Shown one piece after another: positions 21,882 through 32,133 of a stretch of DNA of 64,000 nt. The translations under genes were made by a program, and so were the position numbers. The stretch spans positions 525,857 to 589,856 of the forward strand of contig CACRSC010000013.1 in assembly GCA_902651635.1 (NCBI GenBank). The letters run 5' to 3'. Below the pieces are notes generated by a model that was not told where the DNA came from, did no database searches, and worked only from the letters and a program-made list of their open reading frames with translations. This stretch comes from Mastigamoeba balamuthi (lineage: Eukaryota; Evosea; Mastigamoebida; Mastigamoebidae). How positions within the stretch are numbered: position 1 is the first letter of the stretch; every line of letters begins with the position of its first letter.

Positions 21882-23308
21882 ATGTTCCAGTGGCAGCTGC
21901 GGCAGATGAGCATGCGCGGGCAGGTGGGGCCCACGCTTGCCGAGAGCCCGGGAATGTCCAAGGCGGAGTGGACCGCAGCGCAGCTCAGCTCAGCCATCAG
22001 CGACGAGCGCTGGGGCGCGGCCGTCGACATTGTCACGCCCATGCGCCGCGGGCAGCTCGAGGAGGTCACGAGGGCCTTCAGCGAGGTGTACGGGGCCGAG
22101 CTGGAGAACGTCGTCAAGGAGATCTTTCCGCCGGGTCTCTGCAGAGACCTGCTGGTCGCCTGGAGTGCGTACAGATAGTGCAGGGCGGGGGTAGGGCCCA
22201 CACAACTCTCCGTGTGGGTGCAGTTACTCTTTTTTGTTTGTGGAATGAAAACCAGTCGGCGGTTGCGCTGACCGCGGCCGCCGGGACCGTGTGCAGTCCA
22301 GGGGCCGGTGGAGGGGACGGTGGCGCTGCTGCAGGAAGTGGCGGTGGCAGCCAGGGACGAGGAGCTGGACGAGATAGACGCGGACGAGAGGGAGAGGCTG
22401 GTCGACGCTCTCATCGACGCCGCAGTTCTGGACCCCGCGAAAATGCGCCTGCTGCTCCAAGTCTGCGCTGCCCCCCACTTGCCGGCACCGCTTGAGCTGC
22501 TGACAGGGTGCCCCCACCCCGCAGAGGATCGAGGAGCTGCCGTACCTCCTGTTGAGGGACTTCCCGTCGCAGCTGGACCAGGTGGTCGGGCGCAAGGACC
22601 TGCACTTCCTGCAGCTGCTGCGGGTGGTCTTCCAGCAGAAGATCTACGACCCCAACCTCGTCGAGCAGGACGCCCGGAGGCTCGTGACGCTCACCGGCGA
22701 GCGGCGGCTCGACACCTACGTCGAGGTCATCGGCCAGCGGACCGCGCAGCACGTCCGCGAGCTCGAGCGCGCGCTCAAGACGACGCACAAGTTCAAGCTC
22801 GTGCAGGCCATCAAGCGCGACACCAGCGGCCTGTTCCAGAAGCTGCTCCTCGCTCTCGGTGTGCCATCCACCCCACGCCCCCTCCTGCGGCTGACCACCA
22901 GGTGGCCCCCCCCCGCCAGTCGTCCCCAAGGACGAGTACTACGCGAGCGTGATGCGCAAGGGCATCAAGGTGAAGTCGCAGAGGGCGAGGCAGCTGCTGC
23001 GGGTCGTGCGGTCCAGCGACAAGGACGACCTCGTCGCCGTCGCCGCGGCGTACACGTGGCTCTACAACTCGGACCCGTCCGCCATTGGCACCGCCACGCT
23101 GCAGTACAAGCTGCTGCTGGGGCTGATGGAGCCGGACCCCGAGGAGAGCGACGTCTTCGCACTGTCGATTCCGCCGATTCTGTTCGCCGGCAGGCCCGAG
23201 GAGGCCCGCGCAGAGGCCCGCGCCGACGCGGCCGACGTCTTTTCGTCTGACGACGACGATGAGTCGGCGGCAGTCAGCACACCAGAGAAAACCGCAGACT
23301 CGCCATGA
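21882..23308 (+). CDS. Annexin-like protein
   Basis: Predicted phospholipid-binding protein of the annexin fold. Four exons are separated by GT-AG introns (about 22164-22296, 22461-22524, 22859-22922). Four helical repeats of annexin spacing can be read. The first starts MSKAEWTAAQLSSAI; the third holds TYVEVIGQRT and ends with the hallmark IKRDTSGLFQKLLLAL; the fourth begins KDEYYASVMRKGIKVK and ends TLQYKLLLGL. The usual type II calcium loop (GxGTD) is not evident in the repeats I can read, so calcium binding may be weak or lost. The C-terminal tail is acidic and Ser-rich. Sharing of the neighbourhood with secreted hydrolases appears coincidental. Confidence 0.8.
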
Positions 23309-23429
23309 AAACGGAACTCCAAAGTCCCGGATATCTTCCCCGTCGTTGGGCGGTTTGTGATTTTATACCCCTGACGTAAGTACAAATAAAACACAGCAGG
23401 TCCAGTAAAAAAGCAGCCCACAAGAGCAA

Positions 23430-26400
23430 ATGCCAAGCGCGGGCGTCGCTGCGCTGTTCCTGGCACTCGGCATTCTGGTCGCGACTGCGGCCGGCAGCCC
23501 AGACACGGTGTACGGGTTCGACGGGGGGCTGGACGAGTGGTACCCCAACGACCCCAACATCACTCTCGCATTCGTGCGTCCTGGTGGCGCATCACCACTG
23601 GCTCTCATGCGATAACTGAAGGTTCCGGACTGCGGCTCCCCGGACGGGTCGGGGTGCGCTCGCGTGTGCGGGTACTCGGGGCACGAGACGTACAACACAG
23701 CCGTGTCACCTACGTTCAGTGTCACCCCTGGTTAGCGGTTGCAACACCGTTTTTTTTCGACTCTGGTTCACGGAACCAGGTTGTCCAACCGTTTCTTACA
23801 TTTCCGGCACCTGCAACGGGGGGAACAAGGATCCAAGTACCGGCTGAGTGCACTGATCAGGGTTGCGGCGATCGGACGGCGCTCGCCGATGCCGGCAGTC
23901 AAGATTGAGTTGATCGGGCAGAACGCACGGTTCACAACTCAGTGGGCGGACTGGGACAAAATTGTGCGGTGCGAGCGTCTTTTAACGCAACTCACGGGAA
24001 GCCACTATCCAGGGCAAGTGGCAGAGGATAGTCGAGGAGTTCCAGGCTCCCGAGACGGCAACGACTGCGTACTTCGCGCTGGAGAAGAACACGGATGCTC
24101 ACACATACCAGGACATCTTTTTGGACTCCGTTTCTATCCGAGCAATCCAGTCGTATGATCCCTGGCGTGCATAAACGCACCAAAAGGCAGCAACCCTAAC
24201 ACCATCTCAGACAAATACCCGCTTGAGGAAACCCCATCGCAGCTGATTGCATCCCGTGGGGTGAGACCGCGTCTCTTCTTCAATGCCACGAAGATTGCAG
24301 CCCTGAAAAAGGACATCCTGACAACACACAAAACAGTAAGCCAGGACTCTTAACAGCAGCTCACGAGTCCCAAGATATACGAGATTGTGAAAGCAAAGGC
24401 GGACGACGTCAAAGAGAATGGGCCCAAGCCGTATATTGCTGACGACCAGAGTGGTAACGAGGAGGAAACCTGGCAGCGCCAAGTGGGCGACGACATGTCT
24501 TTCCCGGCACTGGTGTACCTTCTGACAGGGGATACCTCCTACGCTGATGTTGCGATTACGTGTGCTCTGAACTCGTTGTCGTATCCAACGTGGGGTCGTG
24601 GGTCAAACGGCTCCAGTCTTGCTGCAGCACACCAGCTGTTGGGCGTGTCAATCGTGTATGACTGGCTACACGACTACATGTCCCCAGAGACTCGCAAAGA
24701 CATTGCCACCAAGCTGGTACGATAGCTTTTAGCTCAGAATCTCTTAGCTTGTGAAACAGTATGCAAGAGCGGGGTACTTCAGTTGGGCTGTACAAACTGG
24801 GAAGGCTTGGTGGCTTTCTTCGTTATTGCAGGTACTTGGGGAGATGCTATCCCGTGTGCGTCGTTAACATGCACCTAGAATCATCTGTGGGTTGATTCGT
24901 GTGGGTGGACCTCTGCTGCACTTGCCCTATGGGGAGATATCACGGAGAAGCAGGAGCAGGATGCTCTTCATTGGATATCAGTGGTACACAACGGACCTCC
25001 TTGACGATCAATTCCTGAACGCACTCCTAGTCGAGGCAGCACTTCCGCAAGAGTGCTTACTTGCTTGGCTCCGACGGTGCAAGCCAAGAGGGTGTCGGGT
25101 TTGTCAGCACTCACTCAAGCGGCACTCACACAGCTTCAGTTACTGGGGTTATGGTGTGGAGTATCTCCTCAAATTCAATGAGCTGAGTACATCACTGCTC
25201 GGAGAAGACTTGTCAGTATCCACTGCATTGGCTTTAATTGACGACAACCTCCATCTTAGGGTCGATGCCGCTACTAGGTGGTGGTCAAAGACTGCAACCT
25301 ATCGTCTCTATCTGGGCTTGCCAAGGAATCAATGGACCCTTGACGAAACAGTCGGCTCTGTCGTTGATTTTGGAGACTGCCCAAGGATCAACTGGTATGG
25401 TCCGCATCACATTCTGCACTACCTTGCGGGGAAGTACCGCGATGCGAATGCGCAATGGCTTTCTGGAGAGATCATGACAGCAAAGACGTTTGATCGCTCC
25501 GCTGTGTGGCTCAGTCTGGCGTGGTATGACCCTGCTGTTCCGGCTGTCAGCCCAAAGGACCTGGGCACTGCACCCTCGAGGCTGTTTGACGATCTGGGTA
25601 TCGCTGTGGCAAGGTCCAGCTGGTCAGGGAATGAGTCGTTCGTGGCATTTAAGTGCGGTCCACCACTAGGACGGGACTACGCCAGCAAGATGGTGTACTA
25701 TGACCCTGGGTCGGGCCATGGCCACCCAGACGCAGCCCACTTCGATCTGTTTGCTGGCGGACAGTGGCTTATTCGCGATGACGGCTATCTGCACAAGTTC
25801 ACTGCGCAGCACAACACCCTTCTGGTGAACGGGACTGGGCAGTGCGGCGAGGGGGACCATTACTTTGAGGGCCACGTCTGTTACGACGACCCTTCGGATC
25901 AGCTTTCGCACACGGAGATGAAGCAGATAGGGTCTGCTACCTACATCATTGGCGATGCAACTGCTGCATACAAGAACCACCATGGAGTCGTGCAGATGTT
26001 CAAGCGCCATCTGCTATTTGTCCCGTCGTGGAGAGCCGTGCTGCTCGTTGACAACATCACTCTCTCCTCTGACGCGGACCTCACACTGAACCTCCATACG
26101 GAGGATAGCGTCTCGTGCACCGGCACTCAGGGGCGCACCACTGGGCCATCTGCATCGCTGCTGCTCAGGATGCATACAACGGATAGTGAAACGACATTGG
26201 TGTGCCACGACACAGACGCTCCTGGCTTTGGCGAGAGTGTGAAACAGCACACAGTGAGTCTTGCGAAGAGGTCTGCGGTGTGGAGGAATGCCATCTCCAT
26301 GACCTGGGCTGTTAAGGGCGAGGAGCAGCCAGCTATAACGTTTGCGGTCAAGAAGCAGACGTGGATTTGGAAGAACAAGAAAGATCAGTACGTGTTCGAC

Positions 26401-26532
26401 TGGAAACTTGGCGGCTTCAGGGGTCAGTCAACCGAGCCAGAGGATCAAGAAGACGACGAATCTGGCGGATGCGGTGCCGAGTTCCCCATCCTGCTGGCAG
26501 CCGTGGTCTGGGTATGGATCATGAGCGCTTGA
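23430..26532 (+). CDS. Secreted heparinase II/III-like polysaccharide lyase, GPI-type C terminus
   Basis: The start at 23430 gives a signal peptide (MPSAGVAALFLALGILVATAAG) and then an N-terminal beta-rich region built over several exons (GLDEWYPND, GHETYNTAVSP, AVKIELIGQNARF, KWQRIVEEFQ), probably a carbohydrate-binding module. Next comes an alpha-helical toroid typical of the family (RGVRPRLFFNATKIAALK, MSFPALVYLLTGD, NGSSLAAAHQLLGVSIVYDW, FSYWGYGVEYLLKF), then the beta-sandwich with GHGHPDAAHFDLFAGGQWL and HNTLLVNGTGQ, the conserved His-rich core of heparinase II/III enzymes. The end (ESGGCGAEFP then a hydrophobic stretch and Ala stop) looks like a GPI-attachment signal. Many short introns lie between 23570 and 25140. 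Substrate is unknown; uronic-acid polysaccharides of prey or the own coat are both possible. The gene is AT-richer than its neighbours. Confidence 0.82.
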
Positions 26533-26559
26533 GGGGTCTCCAGTGTGAAGGGGGAAACA

Positions 26560-27080
26560 TCAGACACTGTAAAAAACGAAGAGAACGAGAATCAAATGAT
26601 AGTTGCCCTCCAGCAGTGTTTGCGTACATCCATCGGTTTTGATCTTCAACGACAGTGTTCGCAGATGGAGTAACAGGCACATTAGAGATGAGATGGTACG
26701 GGGCACAGACAGTTCTGCGTCCTGTGCTGAGGCATGACGGAGCCGTTTCAGTTGAACCGTTTCATTCACATCATGACCACCGCTCATGAAGACCTTCAGG
26801 GTGACCCAGTTGGTTTTGGCGCCCTCGTTGACCTTGTGCTGCAAGTTTCCCGACGTAGCGCACAGGATGTGTGCCACGTAACCACCTACCTGCTGAAGGA
26901 CCTCACGCGCTGCCTCGCTGAGGTCGAGGTCGAATCTTCACGGCCACGGTGCCCATGGGCCCCGTGTTCTCCACACACATCCCACACCACTGTGGGCGAG
27001 CTGTTAGCGCGATGGTCCTTGCGTACTGGGAAGCCAGCCCACCTGGGCACAGAGGTGTTTTGATCTTGGCTACAAGGAGA
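26560..27080 (-). pseudogene. Decayed copy of the expansin-like gene
   Basis: Read on the minus strand this shows the expansin core of the gene at 40032-41054: RPQWCGMCVENTGPMGTVAV matches SQWCGMCVQITGPKGTVVV, a DLDLSEAA-like stretch lies in a shifted frame, and CATSGNLQHKVNEGAKTNWV matches CATSGSLQYKVKEGANTNWV. The segment encoding the DKCPEC region is missing, the frame is broken, and no signal peptide exon is seen. Even the 3' flank (about 26570-26625) resembles that of the intact gene (about 39965-40020), so it derives from genomic duplication rather than retroposition. Non-functional. Confidence 0.75.
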
Positions 27081-27082
27081 GG

Positions 27083-27120
27083 AGAATCAGAGAGAGAGAG
27101 ACAGACACACACACACAGAG
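27083..27120. repeat. GA/CA simple repeat
   Basis: A run of GA units followed by CA units upstream of the expansin remnant. Confidence 0.8.
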
Positions 27121-27460
27121 AATGACGATGATCTATGGAGTAAGAATGAACACCATCCCGACAGCATCTGCCCGCTGATAACTCAGTTGAATCAAAGCCA
27201 TGTCACGGGGAAAACATGGTTCCGAAAACGAAAATCCAGTTGAAATCTCACTATTTTGTGCGGGTTTTCTTGATTGCGCGGCGGGGCAACGTTCGCCCAG
27301 AACAATGCGAAACAAATCGCCTACCTCACATTCCGTTGGTTGACGTGCCTCTTTTCTCGTGATTCACACCCGCGTAAATCACGAGTGCTGACGTATGGCC
27401 CGTTCCGGAACCGCACCACACAACCCATTGGACTTCTTTCACACCAGACTTGGCCACCAC

Positions 27461-30400
27461 ATGAGCAACCCTCAAGGTGCATGAACAGCAGCCTGGCACA
27501 CTCAAACTCAGCCCGCACCCCCTTGCCACGCCACAGAAGCGCCTCCTTTGCTCGTTCCGCCACCGCTGCCACCGACGCCAGTTCCAGAGGGCGTCCTCTA
27601 CGTCAGCGGCCTCCCACCCGAGCCGCTCGCCACTCAGTTGCTGGGCCGCTTGTTCACCCCACTGGGCGCCAAGGACACGCGTGTCGACACCGACCTCACC
27701 AGCAGGGCGCTCTACGGCGTCGTGACGTTCGCCTCGCCGCAGCTGGCGTCGGTCGCGGAGAGCAAGACGAACAAGTGCCCCGTGCCACCACCAACCGGCG
27801 GCTCGATCGAGGTGCTGCGGTCTCTGCCACTCGGCGTCGTTCTCCAGAGGCTGCCGCCTGCCGTGGCCGCCTCCGTGCCACAGGACACCTGCGAGGACAA
27901 ACACTGCAACGCCCAGCTGGAGGACGCGGAGCACGAGGCCTCGGAAGGGGCCCTGGCCACGCCGCCCGGCGCCGTCAGGGTCTGGGTGGGCAACCTGCCG
28001 TTCGCGGTCTCGAGGGAGGTTGTTCTGGAGCACTTTGGGCAGTTCCGCCCGCTGGCAGCGTCGCTTCCCCAGAAGAGCAACGGAGAGTGCAGAGGATTCG
28101 GCTGGGTGTCCTTCGGCAGCAAGGCAGACGCAGAGGCGGCCATTCAGGCCCTGAACAAGAGTTCAATCGACGGCCGCGAGTTGATTGTCCAACTGTCCGA
28201 GCAGGTGTCGGCCAAGGAACTGCCCACTCCACGTCCCGTGACGGTCAGGAGGAACGCGCCCTCGGCGCCTCGCCCAGCACGCCAGAAGGCGCCGCATTCG
28301 CACTCCTCCGCGGCTCAGGTCCCCTCCCCCGCCCGGCTCCCCGTTCCCGCCGAATCGATATCGGTGGACGCTGTGCTTTCGCCAGCAGTGCCTATCCGTC
28401 CGGAGCTCTTTGTCTCCAACATCCCGTTCACCGCGACGCAAGAGAAGCTCGAGGAGTTCTTCGCCCCGTATCACCCGTCTGGAGTGCGCCTTCCATCGGG
28501 AGGCGGCAGGCCCAACAAGGGATACTGCTTCCTGGCATTCGCGAGCAATAAGGATGCCGAGGTGGCCCTCGGGGCTCTGCAGGCGAGCTCGTTCGAGGGT
28601 CGCCCCCTCACTGTCCAGTGGAGGCGGGAGAAACAGCAGGTGGAGCCAGCCACGGCCCCGCCTGCCTCCCCTGTCCCTATCGCCGTCTCACCGACCCCGC
28701 GGGTCGTCCCCGTCGCCACAGCTCCACGGACTCCATCGCGCAGCGCCGTCCCGTCGCCGACTCCCCGGTCTTCTTTCGAGCTGTGGGTGGGCAGCTTGCC
28801 ACCGACAGCAACAGAAGAGGCGCTCCGTAGCCACTTTGACAAGTTCCACCCGCAGACGGCGATGGTCCACCATAAACAGGGGGGTGTGCCCTCGTTCGCC
28901 CTGCTGGCGTTCGGCAGCAAGGGCGACGCCGAGTCGGCGCTGAGCCTCGACAGGAGCTCCTTCTGCGGCCGCGACATCGAAGTAAAGTGGAAGACCCCAT
29001 CACCCCACAAAGCAGCAGCGCACCGCGTTCACCAGCATCCGCACGTCAACCCCCCGGGGCTTGCAAGGACACCAGCTGGCCCGGCCTCGGACCCGTCCCT
29101 GTCGATGAAGCTGGCGCTGGCCAACCTGCCGCCGGATGCCGACGAGCAGCTTCTGCTCGTCACCTTTTCCAAGCTCGGGGCTGTGAGCGCCTACCTGTCG
29201 GCTGCCCATGACGGTACGGCGACTGTCACGTTCGGCAGCAGGGGGCAGGCGCTTCGAGCTGCCGACGAGTTCGCCAGCGGCGTGATGCTCGGAGAGCACT
29301 CCGTGTCGGTGAATCTGGCCGACGGAGCCTCCAACAGGTTCCACCACCGCGTGCACGTCACCGGAGTACCCCGCGACTTCGATGTGGGCGAGCTGCGGTC
29401 CTCGCTGCCACGCACGCTCGGGCTCGCACTCCAGGAGCTGAGCGTTGGGGACGACGGCACCGGTTGGCTGCAGTTCGCTGGGCCCGCGGAGATAACCCAA
29501 GCTCTGAAGGCGAGGTCGTTCCGGTACCGCAAGCAGTGGATCAAGGTCTGTCGGTCCAGCCGCGAGGAGCAGACTGCCGAGGCCCTTCCTGATGCGCAGC
29601 CGTCGCTGGTGCTCTGCGCCACGGGCGTCTCCGAGTCCGTCAGCTCGGATCTGCTGCTCGATGTCTTCGGGCCGCTTGGGGCGCTGGCCGCCCACGTCTG
29701 CGCTGTGGGGACACCGCCAGCGCGCCGCGCCTTTGTGCTCTTCGAGACGCAGCAGCAGCTGGAGGCGGCGCTCTCCGAGCTGAGTGGTATGACGCTGGAG
29801 GGCAGCGAGCTCCAGCTCGGGCGCGCGGATGCGGCTGAGGACCCCTGCATCTACTTCCGGCACCGCAAGAGGCGCCCCCGCTGCGAGCTCGCTACGGCCC
29901 CGAATATGCCAGTCCCGCCAGTGCCTGAGAAGCCGGCGAGGATGCCCGAGGTGGAGGAGACGAAGCTGCTCACGCAGGAGCAGCGCGACGCGAAGCGCGT
30001 GGCGGCAGGGCTGCCGATCCTGCAGGCCAAGAGCGAATTCGTGTCGAGGCTTCTGTCCGACCGTGTCGTCGTCTGCGTAGCCGAGACCGGCAGCGGAAGT
30101 GTGTTCCTCCCCTCTTTTCTCGAGTCATGCATCACTCATCTCACGTTCCATTGTACCCGGTCCGCACCCGCCTCATTGCAGAGACAACTCAGCTGCCCCA
30201 GTACTGCGCAGAGGCCCTGCAGCGTGGGAAGGTCTTGTGTACTCAGCCGAGGGTGCTTGCCGCGGTCTCGCTGGCAGAGCGCGTCGCGCAGGAGTTCGAC
30301 GGAACCAAGCCCGGGCATTCTGTGGGCTACCGGGTATGCGGGAGGAGTGTGCTCGGGAGCCGCATTTCGTTCTGCACGGACTCGTCGCTGGTGCGGATGG

Positions 30401-32046
30401 CCGTGGACGACCCACTGCTGAAGGAGATCTCCACGGTGATGATCGACGAGGCCCACGAGCGCTCGCTGTACACGGACATCGCTCTGGGCATCTGCAAGCA
30501 GGTGCTGGAGCGGAGGCCGGACTTCCACGTGGTGGTGGCGTCGGCGACGATCAACGAGGACAAGTTCCTCGAGTACTTCGGGTGCAGAGGAGGGGCGATC
30601 AAGGTGCCCGGGCGCCTGTTCAACGTCGACGTGGAGTACCGCCCGCCGCAGAATCCGCGGATGATCGACAACGCAGCGCTCTTCGTGCGCGACCACGTGG
30701 TGCCCGAGGTGATCAGGCAGATGGGCCAGCACACAGAGGGGCACGCTTTAGTGTTCCTCCCAGGGCAGGGCGAGATCGAGAGGGCCGTGCAGACGTTCGA
30801 GCGCGAGTGCCGTGGTCGCAGAGACCGGAATTGGGTGGCCCTGCCGCTGTTCGGGTCGCTTCCACCCGAGGAGCAGCGCAAGGTGTTGGACTTCGAGCAG
30901 AATAACAAGGGCAGTGGCGTGCGGATGGCGGCATTCTGCACGAACGTGGCGGAGACGTCGCTGACAGTGGCCGGAGTGACGCTGGTGGTGGACTCGGGGC
31001 TGGCAAAGGAGGAGGTGTACGACCCGGTGCGGCGGCTCAAGTGCCTCGAGCTGAAGTACATCTCCGCGTCGTCGTCGAACCAGCGCAAGGGCCGGGCGGG
31101 GCGTCTGTGCGACGGGCACTGCGTGCGGCTGCACAGGCCCGAGGACATCACGCGCGAGGATATCCAGCCAGAGATCACGCGAGCGTCGCTGGACGCAGTG
31201 GTGCTGCAGCTGAGGCTGATGAGCCAGGACCCGCTGCAGTTCCCGTTCATCGACCGCCCTGCACGCGAGTCGCTGGAGGCGTCAGTATCCGCGATGCAGC
31301 GGCTGGGCTTCCTGGACGCCAAGACGGGCGCTGTCACGGAGGACGGGCGGGTTGCGGTCGACCTCGACTTCGACCCGCGGCTGGCGAGCTTCGTGATCTC
31401 CGCGGCGCGCAAGGGAGAGTTGGACAACGCGGCTATCGTCGCCGCTGTGCTCTCGGCGCCGGGCAGCTTGTTCTTCATGGGCCAGAAAGCCGAGCGCACC
31501 GAGAGGCAGGGGCGGGTGGCAACGCGGGCTGCGCAGTTCGACAGCGACTTGCTGTTCCTGCGCACTGTCTACGTGAACTGGCTCAACTCGGGCCGCTCGC
31601 TGACCAAGAGCGGCACCCAGTGCGGCAGGTGCCACCGCTCTGTGCGTGCCAAGTGCAATGGCCAAGGCAGAACCGATCGCAGGGCGCTGGTGTGTCCTGC
31701 ATGCCGGCACGCATTCGAGCAGTCGGAGGGCCTGAACTCCAAGGTTATCAAGGCCGTGGACCAGGCGGTCTGCGGGGCCAAGGAGCGCCTGGCGAGGTCG
31801 AGGATCGTTGCGGCCGCCGGCGTAGCCGGAGACAGGGACGGGGACCTGACGGCCGTTCTAGGCGAGTGCCTGGCGGCGCCGTTTATGGACCAGCTGATCG
31901 AGGTGCTTGTGCCGTCGATCCCGACCGAGGGCGTTCGCGTCGTTAACACGGACACAGGCCAACGGATTACGATGGAAAACGACGGGCAGAAACAAATTCC
32001 GGCGAATTCAATCCAAACCAGCAAACAAAGGAAAGCGCTGGCATAA
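27461..32046 (+). CDS. Multi-RRM DEAH-box RNA helicase, 5' part of a giant gene split by a transposon
   Basis: The ATG at 27461 followed by an intron (27477-27536) opens a Pro-rich leader. About seven RRM-like repeats follow, at roughly 27594, 27980, 28395, 28780, 29100, 29350 and 29600, with RNP2-like LYVSGL, VWVGNLPF, LFVSNIPF, LWVGSLPP. Then a complete DEAH helicase: Walker A ETGSGKTTQ (split by intron 30099-30181), MIDEAHERS, ASAT, QRKGRAGR, followed by the winged-helix/ratchet part with a CxxC pair (CGRCHRS, CPACRH). The OB-fold entry TDTGQRITMEND is reached at about 31980, after which the frame loses family similarity and stops at 32046. The OB-fold continues at 35840 beyond a transposon. 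In plants, DEAH11/DEAH12 proteins also join a DEAH helicase to an RBR module, supporting one original gene with the 3' part below. Confidence 0.85.
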
Positions 32047-32133
32047 ACCAGCGAAAACGAACGGATTTGGTCAGCCGACCAAAAGGGACAGTCGAAAGAC
32101 AGAAAAAAAGGTTCGTTGTTGAGGTCACGAGAG

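Larger units (their letters stand above)
26533..27460. other. Region upstream of the helicase gene
   Basis: Apart from the expansin remnant it holds a short GA/CA simple repeat (about 27080-27120) and about 340 nt of AT-richer sequence before the start codon of the giant helicase gene at 27461, presumably promoter and 5' UTR. No other gene is seen. Confidence 0.4.
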
